From Flavipsychrobacter sp. (GTDB taxonomy: Bacteria; Bacteroidota; Bacteroidia; Chitinophagales; Chitinophagaceae): a DNA stretch of 64,000 nucleotides. The translations under genes were made by a program, and so were the position numbers. Location: the NCBI GenBank assembly GCA_024508935.1, contig JANINW010000011.1:293581-357580 (forward strand), read 5' to 3'. Below, piece after piece: positions 51,406 through 59,774 of the stretch. The notes beneath the pieces are model-generated. The model ran no database searches. It saw nothing but the letters and a program-made list of their open reading frames with translations, and was not told where the DNA came from. Position 1 is the stretch's first letter. Each line of letters opens with the position of its first letter.

Positions 51406-52181
51406 TCATTGCTCATAGCAGCAGCTTTCATATCGCGGGTAGTTTCGGCTCCCAGGTAATGCTCTATGCGGTTTTCTACAAGGTATATTACCGGTGTTAA
51501 TACCAGTGCCATAAAAGCTTTATAGGAATAGTTCACCAATCCTATAGCCAGTACTTGCTGGTAAGACCAGCCATTGCCTATTTTGAAAGCAATAAACAGT
51601 ACTATAAAGCTGTCAATGAATTGCGAAACCAGTGTTGACCCGGTGGCGCGCAGCCATACTTTCTTTTCACCGGTTACCTTTTTTATGCGGTGAAATACCC
51701 AAACATCCAGCACCTGGCTTACTAAAAACGCCGTAAGGCTGCCTACTATGATCCACATTCCCTGGCCGAATATGCCACTAAATGCAGCCTGCATATCCGG
51801 TATGCCCTGGTCGGCTTTGCTACCTATCCAGAATTCGCGGTTTGCCGGTACGTGGATAGCCAGGTAAAACATCAGGAAGGCATATATAATCAGGGCTACT
51901 GCAATGTAAGAAATGCGTTTTACAGCTTTAGGGCCGTAATACTCATTCACAATATCCGTCATCACAAACTCAAGCGGCCAAAGCAACACACCACAGGTAA
52001 GGGTGTAAGTAAGACCATCTTGCCCCAGCAACGAAAAAGGATGGGGTTCCATGCCTAGCAGCCGTTCCAGAGAAAAAAGCTTTCCACCTATACATTCTGC
52101 GATCAGGGCATTGGCAACGAAGAAAGCAGCGAGGAAGAGGAATAATTTAGTTGGTTTGTCGTGGAGAATTTTGTGGATCAT
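51402..52181 (-). CDS. yhhQ: Queuosine-precursor (preQ0) transporter, YhhQ/VUT family
   Basis: 259 residues, about six or seven membrane helices. The VUT-1/YhhQ pattern is recognised in LFLAAFFVANALIAECIGGKLF, EFVMTDIVNEYYG, and STLVSQFIDSFIVLFIAFKIG. YhhQ imports 7-cyano-7-deazaguanine for queuosine in tRNA. A preQ1 riboswitch was looked for upstream and not found. Ends at a shared TTAA with the barrel gene. Confidence 0.92.
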   Translation of the reverse strand: MIHKILHDKPTKLFLFLAAFFVANALIAECIGGKLFSLERLLGMEPHPFSLLGQDGLTYTLTCGVLLWPLEFVMTDIVNEYYGPKAVKRISYIAVALIIYAFLMFYLAIHVPANREFWIGSKADQGIPDMQAAFSGIFGQGMWIIVGSLTAFLVSQVLDVWVFHRIKKVTGEKKVWLRATGSTLVSQFIDSFIVLFIAFKIGNGWSYQQVLAIGLVNYSYKAFMALVLTPVIYLVENRIEHYLGAETTRDMKAAAMSND

Positions 52182-52283
52182 GTGGCCGGTTTATGCCATA
52201 AAAATAGTCAAGAAGCTAAATGGTTGTAACCTGTGAATAAATATTATGATTTTAACTATGAATTGAGGGTGCCGGATATTATT

Positions 52284-52297
52284 TTAGATGCATCTAA
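52284..52297. repeat. Perfect 14-bp palindrome upstream of the di-heme cytochrome gene
   Basis: TTAGATGCATCTAA, no spacer, lies 12 bases before the ATG at 52310. The position and symmetry suit an operator bound by a dimeric regulator. Confidence 0.45.
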
Positions 52298-52309
52298 ACA
52301 CCACCTTTT

Positions 52310-53308
52310 ATGAAAAAGCTTTTTAAGTGGGTATTAATTACCGTATTAATATTCGTAGTCCTGATAGTATTGGGGCTGTCATACATATCGATGTTCAAAC
52401 CCGATGTAGGCAAGGCGCCCGATCTGAAGGTTGAAGTGACGCCGGAACGTGTGAAACGAGGAAAGTATATAGCTAATTGTGTGGCGGTATGTATGGATTG
52501 TCATTCTACCCGCAACTGGAATGCGTTTTCTGCACCCATGACACCCGGTACTACCGGTTGCGGAGGGGAGCGTTTTGATAAAACCATGGGGTTCCCGGGT
52601 GTATATTATTCAAGAAATCTGACTCCATACGGTTTGAAGGACTGGACCGATGGTGAAATATTCAGGGCTATTACTACAGGCGTTAAAAAAAGCGGGGAAC
52701 CTATTTTCCCGGTTATGCCATACCATTATTATGGCAGGGTGGATAAAGAAGATATTTATTCTGTAATTGCCTACCTGCGTACCCTGCCGGAGATCAAAAA
52801 AGATATACCGGAGTCAAAATCTGATTTCCCTTTCAATTTTATACTGCGTACCATTCCTCACCCGGCAGAATTCGGGAAGAAACCATCAGAATCAGATACA
52901 CTTGCGTATGGTAAATACCTGGTGCAAATGGCGGGCTGCGTTGAATGCCATACCCGTTTTGAGAATAACCAGTTAGTAGCCGGAACTGAATTCGGTGGTG
53001 GAAGGATGTTCGATCTGCCCGGCGGAAGATTGGTTACCCCGAATATTACCCCGGATAATGCAACCGGTATTGGGTTATGGACAAGAGAAGCGTTTGTAGC
53101 TAAGTTTAAAATGTTTGCCGATTCTAATTACCATGCACCGGCATTGGATATGCGTACAGACTTTAATACTATAATGCCATGGACTATGTACGGTAAGATG
53201 ACAGAATCGGACTTATCAAGCATTTATAAGTTCCTCCGCAGCCTGGAACCTAAAACACATAAAATTGAAAAATGGATACCTAAAGGACAGGTGGCAAGTG
53301 CTTCTTAA
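52310..53308 (+). CDS. Di-heme cytochrome c, membrane-anchored
   Basis: 332 residues. An uncleaved N-terminal helix (about 5-27) is followed by two cytochrome c domains with C61-M-D-C64-H65 and C210-V-E-C213-H214. Axial Met candidates lie in IFPVMPYHYYG and NTIMPWTMYGKM. The layout resembles the cytochrome subunits of dehydrogenases (e.g. gluconate or alcohol types), but no dehydrogenase gene is adjacent. It would carry electrons in the periplasm. Confidence 0.9.
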   Translation: MKKLFKWVLITVLIFVVLIVLGLSYISMFKPDVGKAPDLKVEVTPERVKRGKYIANCVAVCMDCHSTRNWNAFSAPMTPGTTGCGGERFDKTMGFPGVYYSRNLTPYGLKDWTDGEIFRAITTGVKKSGEPIFPVMPYHYYGRVDKEDIYSVIAYLRTLPEIKKDIPESKSDFPFNFILRTIPHPAEFGKKPSESDTLAYGKYLVQMAGCVECHTRFENNQLVAGTEFGGGRMFDLPGGRLVTPNITPDNATGIGLWTREAFVAKFKMFADSNYHAPALDMRTDFNTIMPWTMYGKMTESDLSSIYKFLRSLEPKTHKIEKWIPKGQVASAS

Positions 53309-53397
53309 AAGGAGCAGCAATTTGGCGTTGTATTAACATCCATTGGCATAGTTTTTTCGTTACTTCTGGTATTAATAACTATGTAAAATCAAGGAGT

Positions 53398-53829
53398 ATG
53401 AATATCAGGGTATTGGTTGTGGGCAATAACGAAGAAAACATACAGCCTGAAGCAGAAATGCTGAAAAACAGGGGATTTGTGGCTTATACAGGCCATGAAT
53501 CTACAGTTGAAGAGATGATTGAGGAGGTAAAACCTCATGTTGTCTATTTCAATGCAGCGAACCCTGATAGTAAGACCACTAAAATTTATCATGCCTTACT
53601 GAAAAAAATGCGCATCAACCATATACCGGTAGTGTATACCCTCGCAGAAGATGATGCTTATATAGTTAACAAAACAGTAAGCCGCCAGAAGAAGAGCTAT
53701 ATACTGGATAATATTGTAGACAGCATTAAAATAGCCCTGCTGGATGAATCGCTCTTGCTGAACAAACTGATAAAGAAGGTGAGCAGGGCTACCACTTTAG
53801 ATATGCCATCTTACGCTCAGATAGCTTAA
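53398..53829 (+). CDS. Degenerate response-regulator receiver-like protein
   Basis: 143 residues. The order of strands and helices follows a receiver domain: IRVLVVGNNEENIQPEAEMLKNRGF, then EEVKPHVVYFNAANPDSKT, then IPVVYTLAEDD. The phospho-acceptor Asp is replaced by Asn52 (VVYFN) and the N-terminal acidic pair by NN-EE. It would therefore not be phosphorylated in the standard way. No output domain; a short helical tail follows (LLNKLIKKVSRATTLDMPSYAQIA). Stop shared in TTAA with the convergent gene. Protein-protein signalling is a guess. Confidence 0.65.
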   Translation: MNIRVLVVGNNEENIQPEAEMLKNRGFVAYTGHESTVEEMIEEVKPHVVYFNAANPDSKTTKIYHALLKKMRINHIPVVYTLAEDDAYIVNKTVSRQKKSYILDNIVDSIKIALLDESLLLNKLIKKVSRATTLDMPSYAQIA

Positions 53830-54104
53830 TATTTCAGATACCTGTAAGCTGGTTTTTGTTCCAGGTAATTACAGTATTCAGTACTACCCAATCTGAAACG
53901 AACGGGTAGTTTTATTTGTTTGTCTATCATCATTTCATACCTGCAAAATATACCTGTGTGCTTGCTGTAATAATTAGCAGGCAAAGAATCTACCAGGGAT
54001 ATTGCAGCCTTATTAAATTGAAAAGTTGTGTCTGTATTTTTTTGTCCTTTTACGTTTTGCAAAAAATTGCACAGTAATAATATAGACACAACGATCGTTT
54101 TCAT
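53826..54104 (-). CDS. Small exported protein, unknown function
   Basis: 92 residues from the ATG at 54104, where a signal peptide begins (MKTIVVSILLLCNFLQNVKGQ). The mature part is short, with two Cys (GIFCRYEM, STEYCNYL) and Tyr-rich; not recognised. It starts 1 nt after the DoxX stop, so the two are co-transcribed, and its stop shares TTAA with the receiver-like gene. Confidence 0.68.
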   Translation of the reverse strand: MKTIVVSILLLCNFLQNVKGQKNTDTTFQFNKAAISLVDSLPANYYSKHTGIFCRYEMMIDKQIKLPVRFRLGSTEYCNYLEQKPAYRYLKY

Positions 54105-54105
54105 A

Positions 54106-54513
54106 TCAGCTCTTATCAGCAGAGTAGAGGCCCGGGCCAATAATGAAAAGTGCCAAGAATACTACTCCAAGTTCTATAGATTCTGATGCATCCATTATGG
54201 AACCGCCACCATAAATATGGGACATAGTGGCAATGATCATTACAAACATCAGGAAGAATGCCGTGGGGCGGAAGAAAAAGCCTATCAGCAAAAATAAGCC
54301 TCCAATACATTCTGTAATGGAAGCCATAAAACCCCAGAAAATAGGGTAGATGTGTACACCAATATAGCGCATATTACTGCCCAGCTTTGCCCAGCGTTCG
54401 GCACCGCCTGCCAGTTTAGGATAACCATGCATCATCATCATAATGCCAAGACCTATGCGCATGAGCAGTAAAGCAGTATTGTTATACCTGCCCAGTTTTG
54501 AGAAAATAGCCAT
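54106..54513 (-). CDS. DoxX-family membrane protein
   Basis: 135 residues with four membrane helices. DoxX pattern: ALLLMRIGLGIMMMMHGYPKLAGG, MASITECIGGLFLLIGFFFRPTAFFLMFVMIIATMSHIYGG. The family is tied to redox functions in some bacteria (e.g. thiosulfate oxidation or oxidative-stress complexes), but its role here is unknown. Operon with the small exported protein. Confidence 0.88.
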   Translation of the reverse strand: MAIFSKLGRYNNTALLLMRIGLGIMMMMHGYPKLAGGAERWAKLGSNMRYIGVHIYPIFWGFMASITECIGGLFLLIGFFFRPTAFFLMFVMIIATMSHIYGGGSIMDASESIELGVVFLALFIIGPGLYSADKS

Positions 54514-54563
54514 CTTATATGTAACAGTGTTGCAGTTAAAGATAGCAATTCTTCATAAATCTG

Positions 54564-55103
54564 CTATGCCTGGGTAGCGGTGTATATTATATCAACTGTG
54601 TAATTGCCCGAAGGGAATGAAAAACCGGGAGTGGCTTTATATTGAACTGAAAAATTTTGGTTGCCGCCAGACTGGCCGTTTTTTATGATCTCCTTGCCGG
54701 TAGTTGACAGTTTTTTGAAATTACTATAACCACCGACAATTGTACCGCCTGTATTGTTGCTGCTTACTTTAATGCTCAATACATTGCTAACATTCATAGC
54801 CGGTGCCGGAGATGTGCTGCCTGTATAAGTAAACTTAGAGGTATTGGCTTTAACACGGACATGAAATTTTTGATTAGAGCGAACTACTAGTTGCTGGTCG
54901 TTCGAAGTGATCCCATTAGCATAATCATTAACACTGGAAAAAGGCATATTCACTGTATTTCCTGTAGCGCTGCCTGTACCGGCAAAGCTTATTTCCAATA
55001 CATCTGACAATGCCATGTTTACAGTTTGCTGTGCATTGTCTGTTTGTGCATAAGCTGTACTTATAAAAAGCAGGGTGGCAATAATTGTGGTGATCTTTTT
55101 CAT
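54564..55103 (-). CDS. Secreted beta-rich protein, DUF4402/WxL-like pattern
   Basis: 179 residues with a signal peptide (MKKITTIIATLLFISTAYAQ). The mature part is a low-Cys beta-sandwich type with many Ser, Thr, Asn, ending in GFSFPSGNYTVDIIYTATQA. The C-terminal ...Y-x-x-D-I-x-Y-T-A-T pattern resembles DUF4402 or WxL-like surface proteins, often secreted in sets with fimbria-like genes. No such genes are next to it. The family call is tentative. Confidence 0.6.
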   Translation of the reverse strand: MKKITTIIATLLFISTAYAQTDNAQQTVNMALSDVLEISFAGTGSATGNTVNMPFSSVNDYANGITSNDQQLVVRSNQKFHVRVKANTSKFTYTGSTSPAPAMNVSNVLSIKVSSNNTGGTIVGGYSNFKKLSTTGKEIIKNGQSGGNQNFSVQYKATPGFSFPSGNYTVDIIYTATQA

Positions 55104-55306
55104 GACTTACTAATTTGGCGTTATTAGTTTGTTTGATGACACAAAGATTGCCCTATGTTGCGACGCAGGAAAACTTTACGCAGGAGTTAACAGTGCATTA
55201 GTTAGCGCTTAACGCTTTATTAAAACTCATTAAAATAATATTAATGACGCTAATTATAACCCGTTGAAAATCAATAAGGATACTTATGAAAGGAGCATTG
55301 TTATTT
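55104..55306. promoter_or_regulatory. Intergenic stretch of 203 bases, promoter region of the secreted protein gene
   Basis: On the minus strand AATCTTTG at about 55154 (one mismatch to TAnnTTTG) could be the -7 box of the gene at 54564-55103. A short AGCG / CGCT repeat at about 55204-55216 is too weak to call a terminator of the CAP gene. No gene seen. Confidence 0.35.
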
Positions 55307-55759
55307 TTATCTTGCTTTAATAAAGATCTGGGTGAAATATATGGTACCCGACCTGTTTTTGGCCACTCCTATACCTGTAAGGTTAAAATTTCCTTCTATA
55401 TTTTTTCTATGCCCTTTGCTGTTCAGCCACATCCTCACTACATCAATTGCCGTGCGCGAGCCATAGGCTACATTTTCACCTGCTGCCATGCCCCCGGTTT
55501 TAGCCAATATCTTATCTATCCTTGCATCAAAACCTGAATGCCCGAAGGGTACTTTTCCGTCGGCCATATCTTCACTATGCTGTTCAGCAGCTTTTGAGAT
55601 AGCGGAAACGAGCCTTAACGGCGGCAGATTTAATTCAGCTCTGTGCTCATTTACCAGGTCCAGTATCTCCTCTTCAATGCCTTTGGCTAAGGCATTATTA
55701 CCTCCAACAAGTAATATCAGTATTGTAAGCAGCCTTAATGCTGACAATTTAATCCTCAT
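55307..55759 (-). CDS. CAP-domain (SCP/PR-1) secreted protein
   Basis: 150 residues, signal peptide MRIKLSALRLLTILILLVGGNNALA. CAP motifs: LVNEHRAELNLPPLRLVSAISKAAEQHSEDMADGKVPFGHSGF, GENVAYGSR, MWLNSKGHRKNI, and LTGIGVAKNRSGTIYFTQIF; these hold the conserved His and Glu of the CAP cavity. Role in bacteria is mostly unknown. It stands alone, downstream of the E1 dehydrogenase and its terminator. Confidence 0.9.
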   Translation of the reverse strand: MRIKLSALRLLTILILLVGGNNALAKGIEEEILDLVNEHRAELNLPPLRLVSAISKAAEQHSEDMADGKVPFGHSGFDARIDKILAKTGGMAAGENVAYGSRTAIDVVRMWLNSKGHRKNIEGNFNLTGIGVAKNRSGTIYFTQIFIKAR

Positions 55760-55781
55760 AACATACCCAATATAGCATGAA

Positions 55782-55806
55782 AAACCCCGGATTATGACCG
55801 GGGTTT
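55782..55806 (-). terminator. Terminator after the fused E1 dehydrogenase gene
   Basis: AAACCCCGG (55782-55790) and CCGGGGTTT (55798-55806) pair over 9 bp around a 7-base loop. On the minus strand a T-run follows, which fits the end of the gene at 55828. Confidence 0.8.
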
Positions 55807-55827
55807 CGTTAATTATTATTAAAAAAA

Positions 55828-58224
55828 TTACTCTTTCATCATTTCCTCTATAACCGCAGCTATGTCTTCTGCATTCGGTTTAGAGAAATAATCACCATCG
55901 GTAGCATAAGCCGGGCGGTGTGCCTGTGCCGATATAGTGCGTGGAGCTACATCCAGCCATTTATAGCCACCTTGTTTTTCCATTACCTGCTGGAACATAT
56001 AAGCGCTTGCACCACCAGGCACATCCTCATCTACAAATACAATACGGTTGGTCTTTTTCAATGATTCCAGTATCATATTGTTTATGTCGAATGGCAGCAG
56101 GGTGCGCACATCCACTACTTCACAGGATATACCCTGTGGCTCCAGGTAGTTTACAATAGCTTCTTCTATAACACGCAGGGTAGAGCCATAAGATACTATG
56201 GTGATATCGCTGCCTTCGCGTATTACCTCGGGTATACCAAATGGTACCGTATAGCGCCCAAGGTTAGCCGGCAGTTGTTCTTTCAGGCGGTAGCCGTTCA
56301 GGCATTCAATAACGATAGCAGGCTCATCGCTTTGCAGCAGTGTATTATACATACCTGCAGCTTGCGTCATATTGCGTGGTACACACAGATACATACCACG
56401 TATGGAGTTTAGTATCATGCCGATAGGAGATCCACTATGCCATATACCTTCCAGCCTGTGTCCGCGGGTACGTACTATCAACGGGCATTTTTGTCCGCCG
56501 CGGGTGCGGTATAACATAGTAGCCACATCGTCACTCAGTGGTTGCAAGCCATACAATAAATAGTCAAGATATTGTATTTCTGCTATGGGGCGCAGGCCAC
56601 GCATAGCCATACCTATTCCCTGGCCTATGATAGTAGCTTCACGGATACCTGTATCGAAAATACGGAGTTCGCCGTATTTCTCCTGCAAGCCTGCAAAGCC
56701 CTGGTTCACGTCACCTATCTTTCCTAAGTCTTCGCCAAAGGCAAAAACAGCAGGATTAGTAGAGAATGTATAATCAAAGAATTTATTCAGCACTTCATAC
56801 CCGTTTACTACCGGAGAGCTATCTATATAGCTAATGGGTACTTCCGGTACTTTCATGGCACTGAAGCGCGACTCTGAATGAAGGTGCGAAGAAAATTTAT
56901 CGCGGTTGTCCTGCATCAGGTTTTCGTAAAAATTACGTACGCTCCTTGCTGCTTCAGTATTGCCGGTAGCTAATGCCGATACCTTGCGTAAAGTCTGCAT
57001 AACATCTTTACGGATAGGCTCTTTAATGGCATTCAACTGTTGTACCAGTTGGGCAATGGTTTGAGAATGTTCTCCACCCTCAAATACCAATTGGTTGCAA
57101 ACGGTAGTAGCTTGTTGTATCTGTTGTTTAATTGGATTGACAAAATTGTCCCAGGCGCGCTGCTTTGCATCGCGGGCCTGTTGCTTTGCATCTTCTTCAA
57201 TGCGGGCAACTTCTTCTTCTGTGGCAATTTCGTTATCCAGTATGAATTCGCGCAGTTTTGTAAGGCAGTCCCATTCTTTTTCCCATTCCAGCCTTTCCTT
57301 GCTCTTATAACGCTCGTGCGACCCAGAAGTAGAGTGGCCCTGTGGTTGTGTTACTTCCTGCACGTGGAATATAGCGGGTATATGCGATTCCCTTACGCGG
57401 GCTATGCCCTTCTGAAAGGTTTCTACCATACCTGCATAATCCCATCCTTTTACCGTGTAGATATTGATGCCCCCTTTACGTTCATCCCATTGCATACCGG
57501 CCAGTGCATCAGATATAGAGTTTTTAGTAGTCTGGTATTTGCGCGGCACAGATATACCATATCCATCATCCCATATAAATAGGGCCATTGGTACACGAAG
57601 TACACCGGCAGCGTTTACTGATTCCCAAAAAAGGCCTTCTGATGTAGATGCATCACCTATAGTACAAAAAATAACCTCGTTACCATTCTTTGAAAACTTA
57701 TCAAAACCCTGTTGCAGCTCCTGCACATTGCGATACATTTTTGAAGCAAAGGCAAGCCCTAACGCACGTACCATTTGGCCGGCAGTAGGAGATATGTCGC
57801 TGGAAGATTGCGGTTCTGCAGTAAGGTCCAGCCATTCGCCATTCTCATCCAGCCAGCGGGTGCCGTAGTGTCCGTTCATCATACGGCCGGCGGTAGATGG
57901 TTCCTGGTCCACATCCGGGTTGGCATATAATTGTGCGAAGAACTTTTCTATATCGCTCATGCCCGTGGCAAACATCAAAGTCTGATCGCGGTAGTAGCCT
58001 GAGCGTATATCGCCGGGCTGCATGCACCTGGCAGCTGCAAGCTGTGCCAGTTCCTTACCATCGCCAAATATGCCGAATTTAGCCTTGCCGGTCAATACTT
58101 CACGGCGGCCTATAAGGCTGGCCTCGCGGCTGGCCATGGCCATATGAAAATCTTCCAGCACACCTATTTTAAATTCTTCAAATGACAAACGGGCGTTTTG
58201 TGTTATAGTTGCGTCTTGCAGCAT
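55828..58224 (-). CDS. Fused E1 alpha-beta component of a 2-oxoacid dehydrogenase (branched-chain or pyruvate type)
   Basis: 798 residues. Residues 1 to about 400 are E1 alpha (FGDGKELAQLAAARCMQPGD, GYYRDQT, GTIGDASTSEGLFWESVN-type TPP site at 190-204 and WDDGYGIS at 218-225). Residues about 470-798 are E1 beta (FAFGEDLGKIGDVNQGFAGLQ, FDTGIREATIIGQGIGMAMRG, YGSTLRVIEEAI, VVDVRTLLPFD). In the TPP motif GDG is GDA and the usual NN is DD; this variant is known to me from Bacteroidota homologues. It decarboxylates a 2-oxoacid, with E2/E3 encoded elsewhere. The fused form is common in this phylum. Confidence 0.92.
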   Translation of the reverse strand: MLQDATITQNARLSFEEFKIGVLEDFHMAMASREASLIGRREVLTGKAKFGIFGDGKELAQLAAARCMQPGDIRSGYYRDQTLMFATGMSDIEKFFAQLYANPDVDQEPSTAGRMMNGHYGTRWLDENGEWLDLTAEPQSSSDISPTAGQMVRALGLAFASKMYRNVQELQQGFDKFSKNGNEVIFCTIGDASTSEGLFWESVNAAGVLRVPMALFIWDDGYGISVPRKYQTTKNSISDALAGMQWDERKGGINIYTVKGWDYAGMVETFQKGIARVRESHIPAIFHVQEVTQPQGHSTSGSHERYKSKERLEWEKEWDCLTKLREFILDNEIATEEEVARIEEDAKQQARDAKQRAWDNFVNPIKQQIQQATTVCNQLVFEGGEHSQTIAQLVQQLNAIKEPIRKDVMQTLRKVSALATGNTEAARSVRNFYENLMQDNRDKFSSHLHSESRFSAMKVPEVPISYIDSSPVVNGYEVLNKFFDYTFSTNPAVFAFGEDLGKIGDVNQGFAGLQEKYGELRIFDTGIREATIIGQGIGMAMRGLRPIAEIQYLDYLLYGLQPLSDDVATMLYRTRGGQKCPLIVRTRGHRLEGIWHSGSPIGMILNSIRGMYLCVPRNMTQAAGMYNTLLQSDEPAIVIECLNGYRLKEQLPANLGRYTVPFGIPEVIREGSDITIVSYGSTLRVIEEAIVNYLEPQGISCEVVDVRTLLPFDINNMILESLKKTNRIVFVDEDVPGGASAYMFQQVMEKQGGYKWLDVAPRTISAQAHRPAYATDGDYFSKPNAEDIAAVIEEMMKE

Positions 58225-58340
58225 AATGTCTTAAATATATGGTCGTTACAAAGGTATTAGCTTAAATCTAAAAATTTTAGCTCTGCCTGATAAATGTAAA
58301 ATGCAAATCTAAGGCTCAAAAAGATAGCTAAAGACCCGGT

Positions 58341-58682
58341 TTAATTAAGATTAAAAGATATGTGTGGGGTCATTCGTTGCTCTTCGATAGCTTTTTCCCA
58401 GCTCTCGCAGTCTATCACGGTAAACCGGGCGGTTTCGTATTGCAGGTAAGTAATGGAGAGAATATTGTTATCAACGAACTCTGATTCGTGGGATATCTGG
58501 TTAATGGTATCCAGGTCTATGTCCAGTTCCGGGTTTTCATTGCCGTTGCAAATGAAGAGAATACGCTTGGCAGATAAGATAAGGCGGCCGTTGCATCTTT
58601 TGCTGTGGGGCATTAGCATAGATGCCGGTTCGTTTTTGGCGATGATCTCTATTTCCAGCAGTTGTTCAAGGTATTTGTTCAT
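58341..58682 (-). CDS. Hypothetical protein, PH/GRAM-like pattern
   Basis: 113 residues, cytosolic. MNKYLEQLLEIEIIAKNEPASMLMPHSKRCNGRLILSAKRILFICNGNENPELDIDLDTINQI has the strand order of a bacterial PH/GRAM-type domain (G-R-L-x-L-S-x-x-R-I-L-F, then an I-x-L-D-x-I-x-x-I helix entry). Function not known. It lies on the same strand 34 nt downstream of the EamA transporter gene. Confidence 0.6.
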   Translation of the reverse strand: MNKYLEQLLEIEIIAKNEPASMLMPHSKRCNGRLILSAKRILFICNGNENPELDIDLDTINQISHESEFVDNNILSITYLQYETARFTVIDCESWEKAIEEQRMTPHISFNLN

Positions 58683-58716
58683 ATATACGGCTTTTCACAT
58701 TTACAATCACTACACC

Positions 58717-59625
58717 TTAATCTATTCCGCTTTTCTCCTTTACAAATCCTGTAGCTGTCAATCCCGGCTTCAGCAGTCTTATCATTTGTAAAATTACGGA
58801 AAGTAATATTAAACCCATGCCTAAAAAGAAGCCTCCGTGCAGCTCTTTATTCTCCTGGAAGAGTAGGAAAGCCAGCAAAATTCCATATACCGGCTCCAGG
58901 TTCACGCTAAGCGTGGCGGTAAAGGAACTGATATGCTTCAGGGCGTTCAGCGCAAGCGATTGTGCCCAAACCGTACAGCAGAGACTGAGTATGACCAGCA
59001 ATATCCAATCCCAGCCGGCGGGGATCAATGCCGCCTCCGGCTTATAATTCATATATAAAGGCATCAGCAGTGTTATCAAAATCCAGCCGGTGCCCATCTC
59101 GTAAAATACCATAGTGCGCGCAGGGTACTTACTGGCTATCCGTTTGTTCAGCACGGTAAATACGGAGCTCAGGATAGCGGCAATTACACCAAATACAATA
59201 CCCAAACCGTAAAATTGCTGGAACTGGTAGATAAAATATACGCCTGAAAGGGCCAATAGACCTAACAGTATCTCTATCTTGTCGTGGCGGCTTTTATTCA
59301 CCAAGGGATCGAGCAGGGAAGTGAATACACTGGCAGTAGACAGGCATACCAGCGCAATGGATGCATTGGCATATTTGATAGATCCATAAAAAGCTACCCA
59401 GTGCAGCCCCATCAGGCAGCCTACTAAGGCCAGCTGTACCATATCGCGCGGGGCAATCCTCACCCATTGTTTACGATAAAATAATATAACTGCCATAAAT
59501 ACTGCTGTCAGCAGCATACGGTACCATACCAGCACCGGGGCATCCAGCAATATGGCCCTGCCCAGCACACCGGTAAAACCCCATAGCAGTACAGCAAGGT
59601 GTATTTGTATTAAAGCTTTTTTCAT
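58717..59625 (-). CDS. EamA/DMT-superfamily transporter
   Basis: 302 residues, ten membrane helices in two EamA repeats (LAVLLWGFTGVLGRAILLDAPVLVWYRMLLTAVFMAVILF and YGLGIVFGVIAAILSSVFTVLNKRIASKY). The conserved E of the second repeat lies in LSVNLEPVYGILLAFLLFQENKELHGGFFLGMGLIL. Drug/metabolite exporter of unknown substrate in the inner membrane. It diverges from the arginine-decarboxylase-like gene. Confidence 0.92.
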   Translation of the reverse strand: MKKALIQIHLAVLLWGFTGVLGRAILLDAPVLVWYRMLLTAVFMAVILFYRKQWVRIAPRDMVQLALVGCLMGLHWVAFYGSIKYANASIALVCLSTASVFTSLLDPLVNKSRHDKIEILLGLLALSGVYFIYQFQQFYGLGIVFGVIAAILSSVFTVLNKRIASKYPARTMVFYEMGTGWILITLLMPLYMNYKPEAALIPAGWDWILLVILSLCCTVWAQSLALNALKHISSFTATLSVNLEPVYGILLAFLLFQENKELHGGFFLGMGLILLSVILQMIRLLKPGLTATGFVKEKSGID

Positions 59626-59706
59626 GTCATTTTACGCCGGGTACAAACATATACCAAAACCAACGCCTCCTCAAGAAAAAAATGTGCGTTCATTCAATCA
59701 AATATT

Positions 59707-59714
59707 TACTTTTG
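59707..59714 (+). promoter_or_regulatory. -7 box upstream of the arginine-decarboxylase-like gene
   Basis: TACTTTTG matches TAnnTTTG. The predicted leader to the ATG at 59775 is about 54 nt. No clear -33 TTG. Confidence 0.45.
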
Positions 59715-59774
59715 TTAGCCTTTAACGAAATCTGGAAAAACTTCTACTTAATTTTTTGCTTTTCAACGGTATAA

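Noticed and set aside
52182-52309. preQ1 riboswitch upstream of the queuosine-precursor transporter
   Set aside because: No conserved preQ1 stem-loop or pseudoknot tail was recognised in the region.
53391-53397. AAGGAG directly before the ATG at 53398 as a Shine-Dalgarno site
   Set aside because: It ends one base before the start codon, too close to work as a normal site, and such sites are rare in this window.
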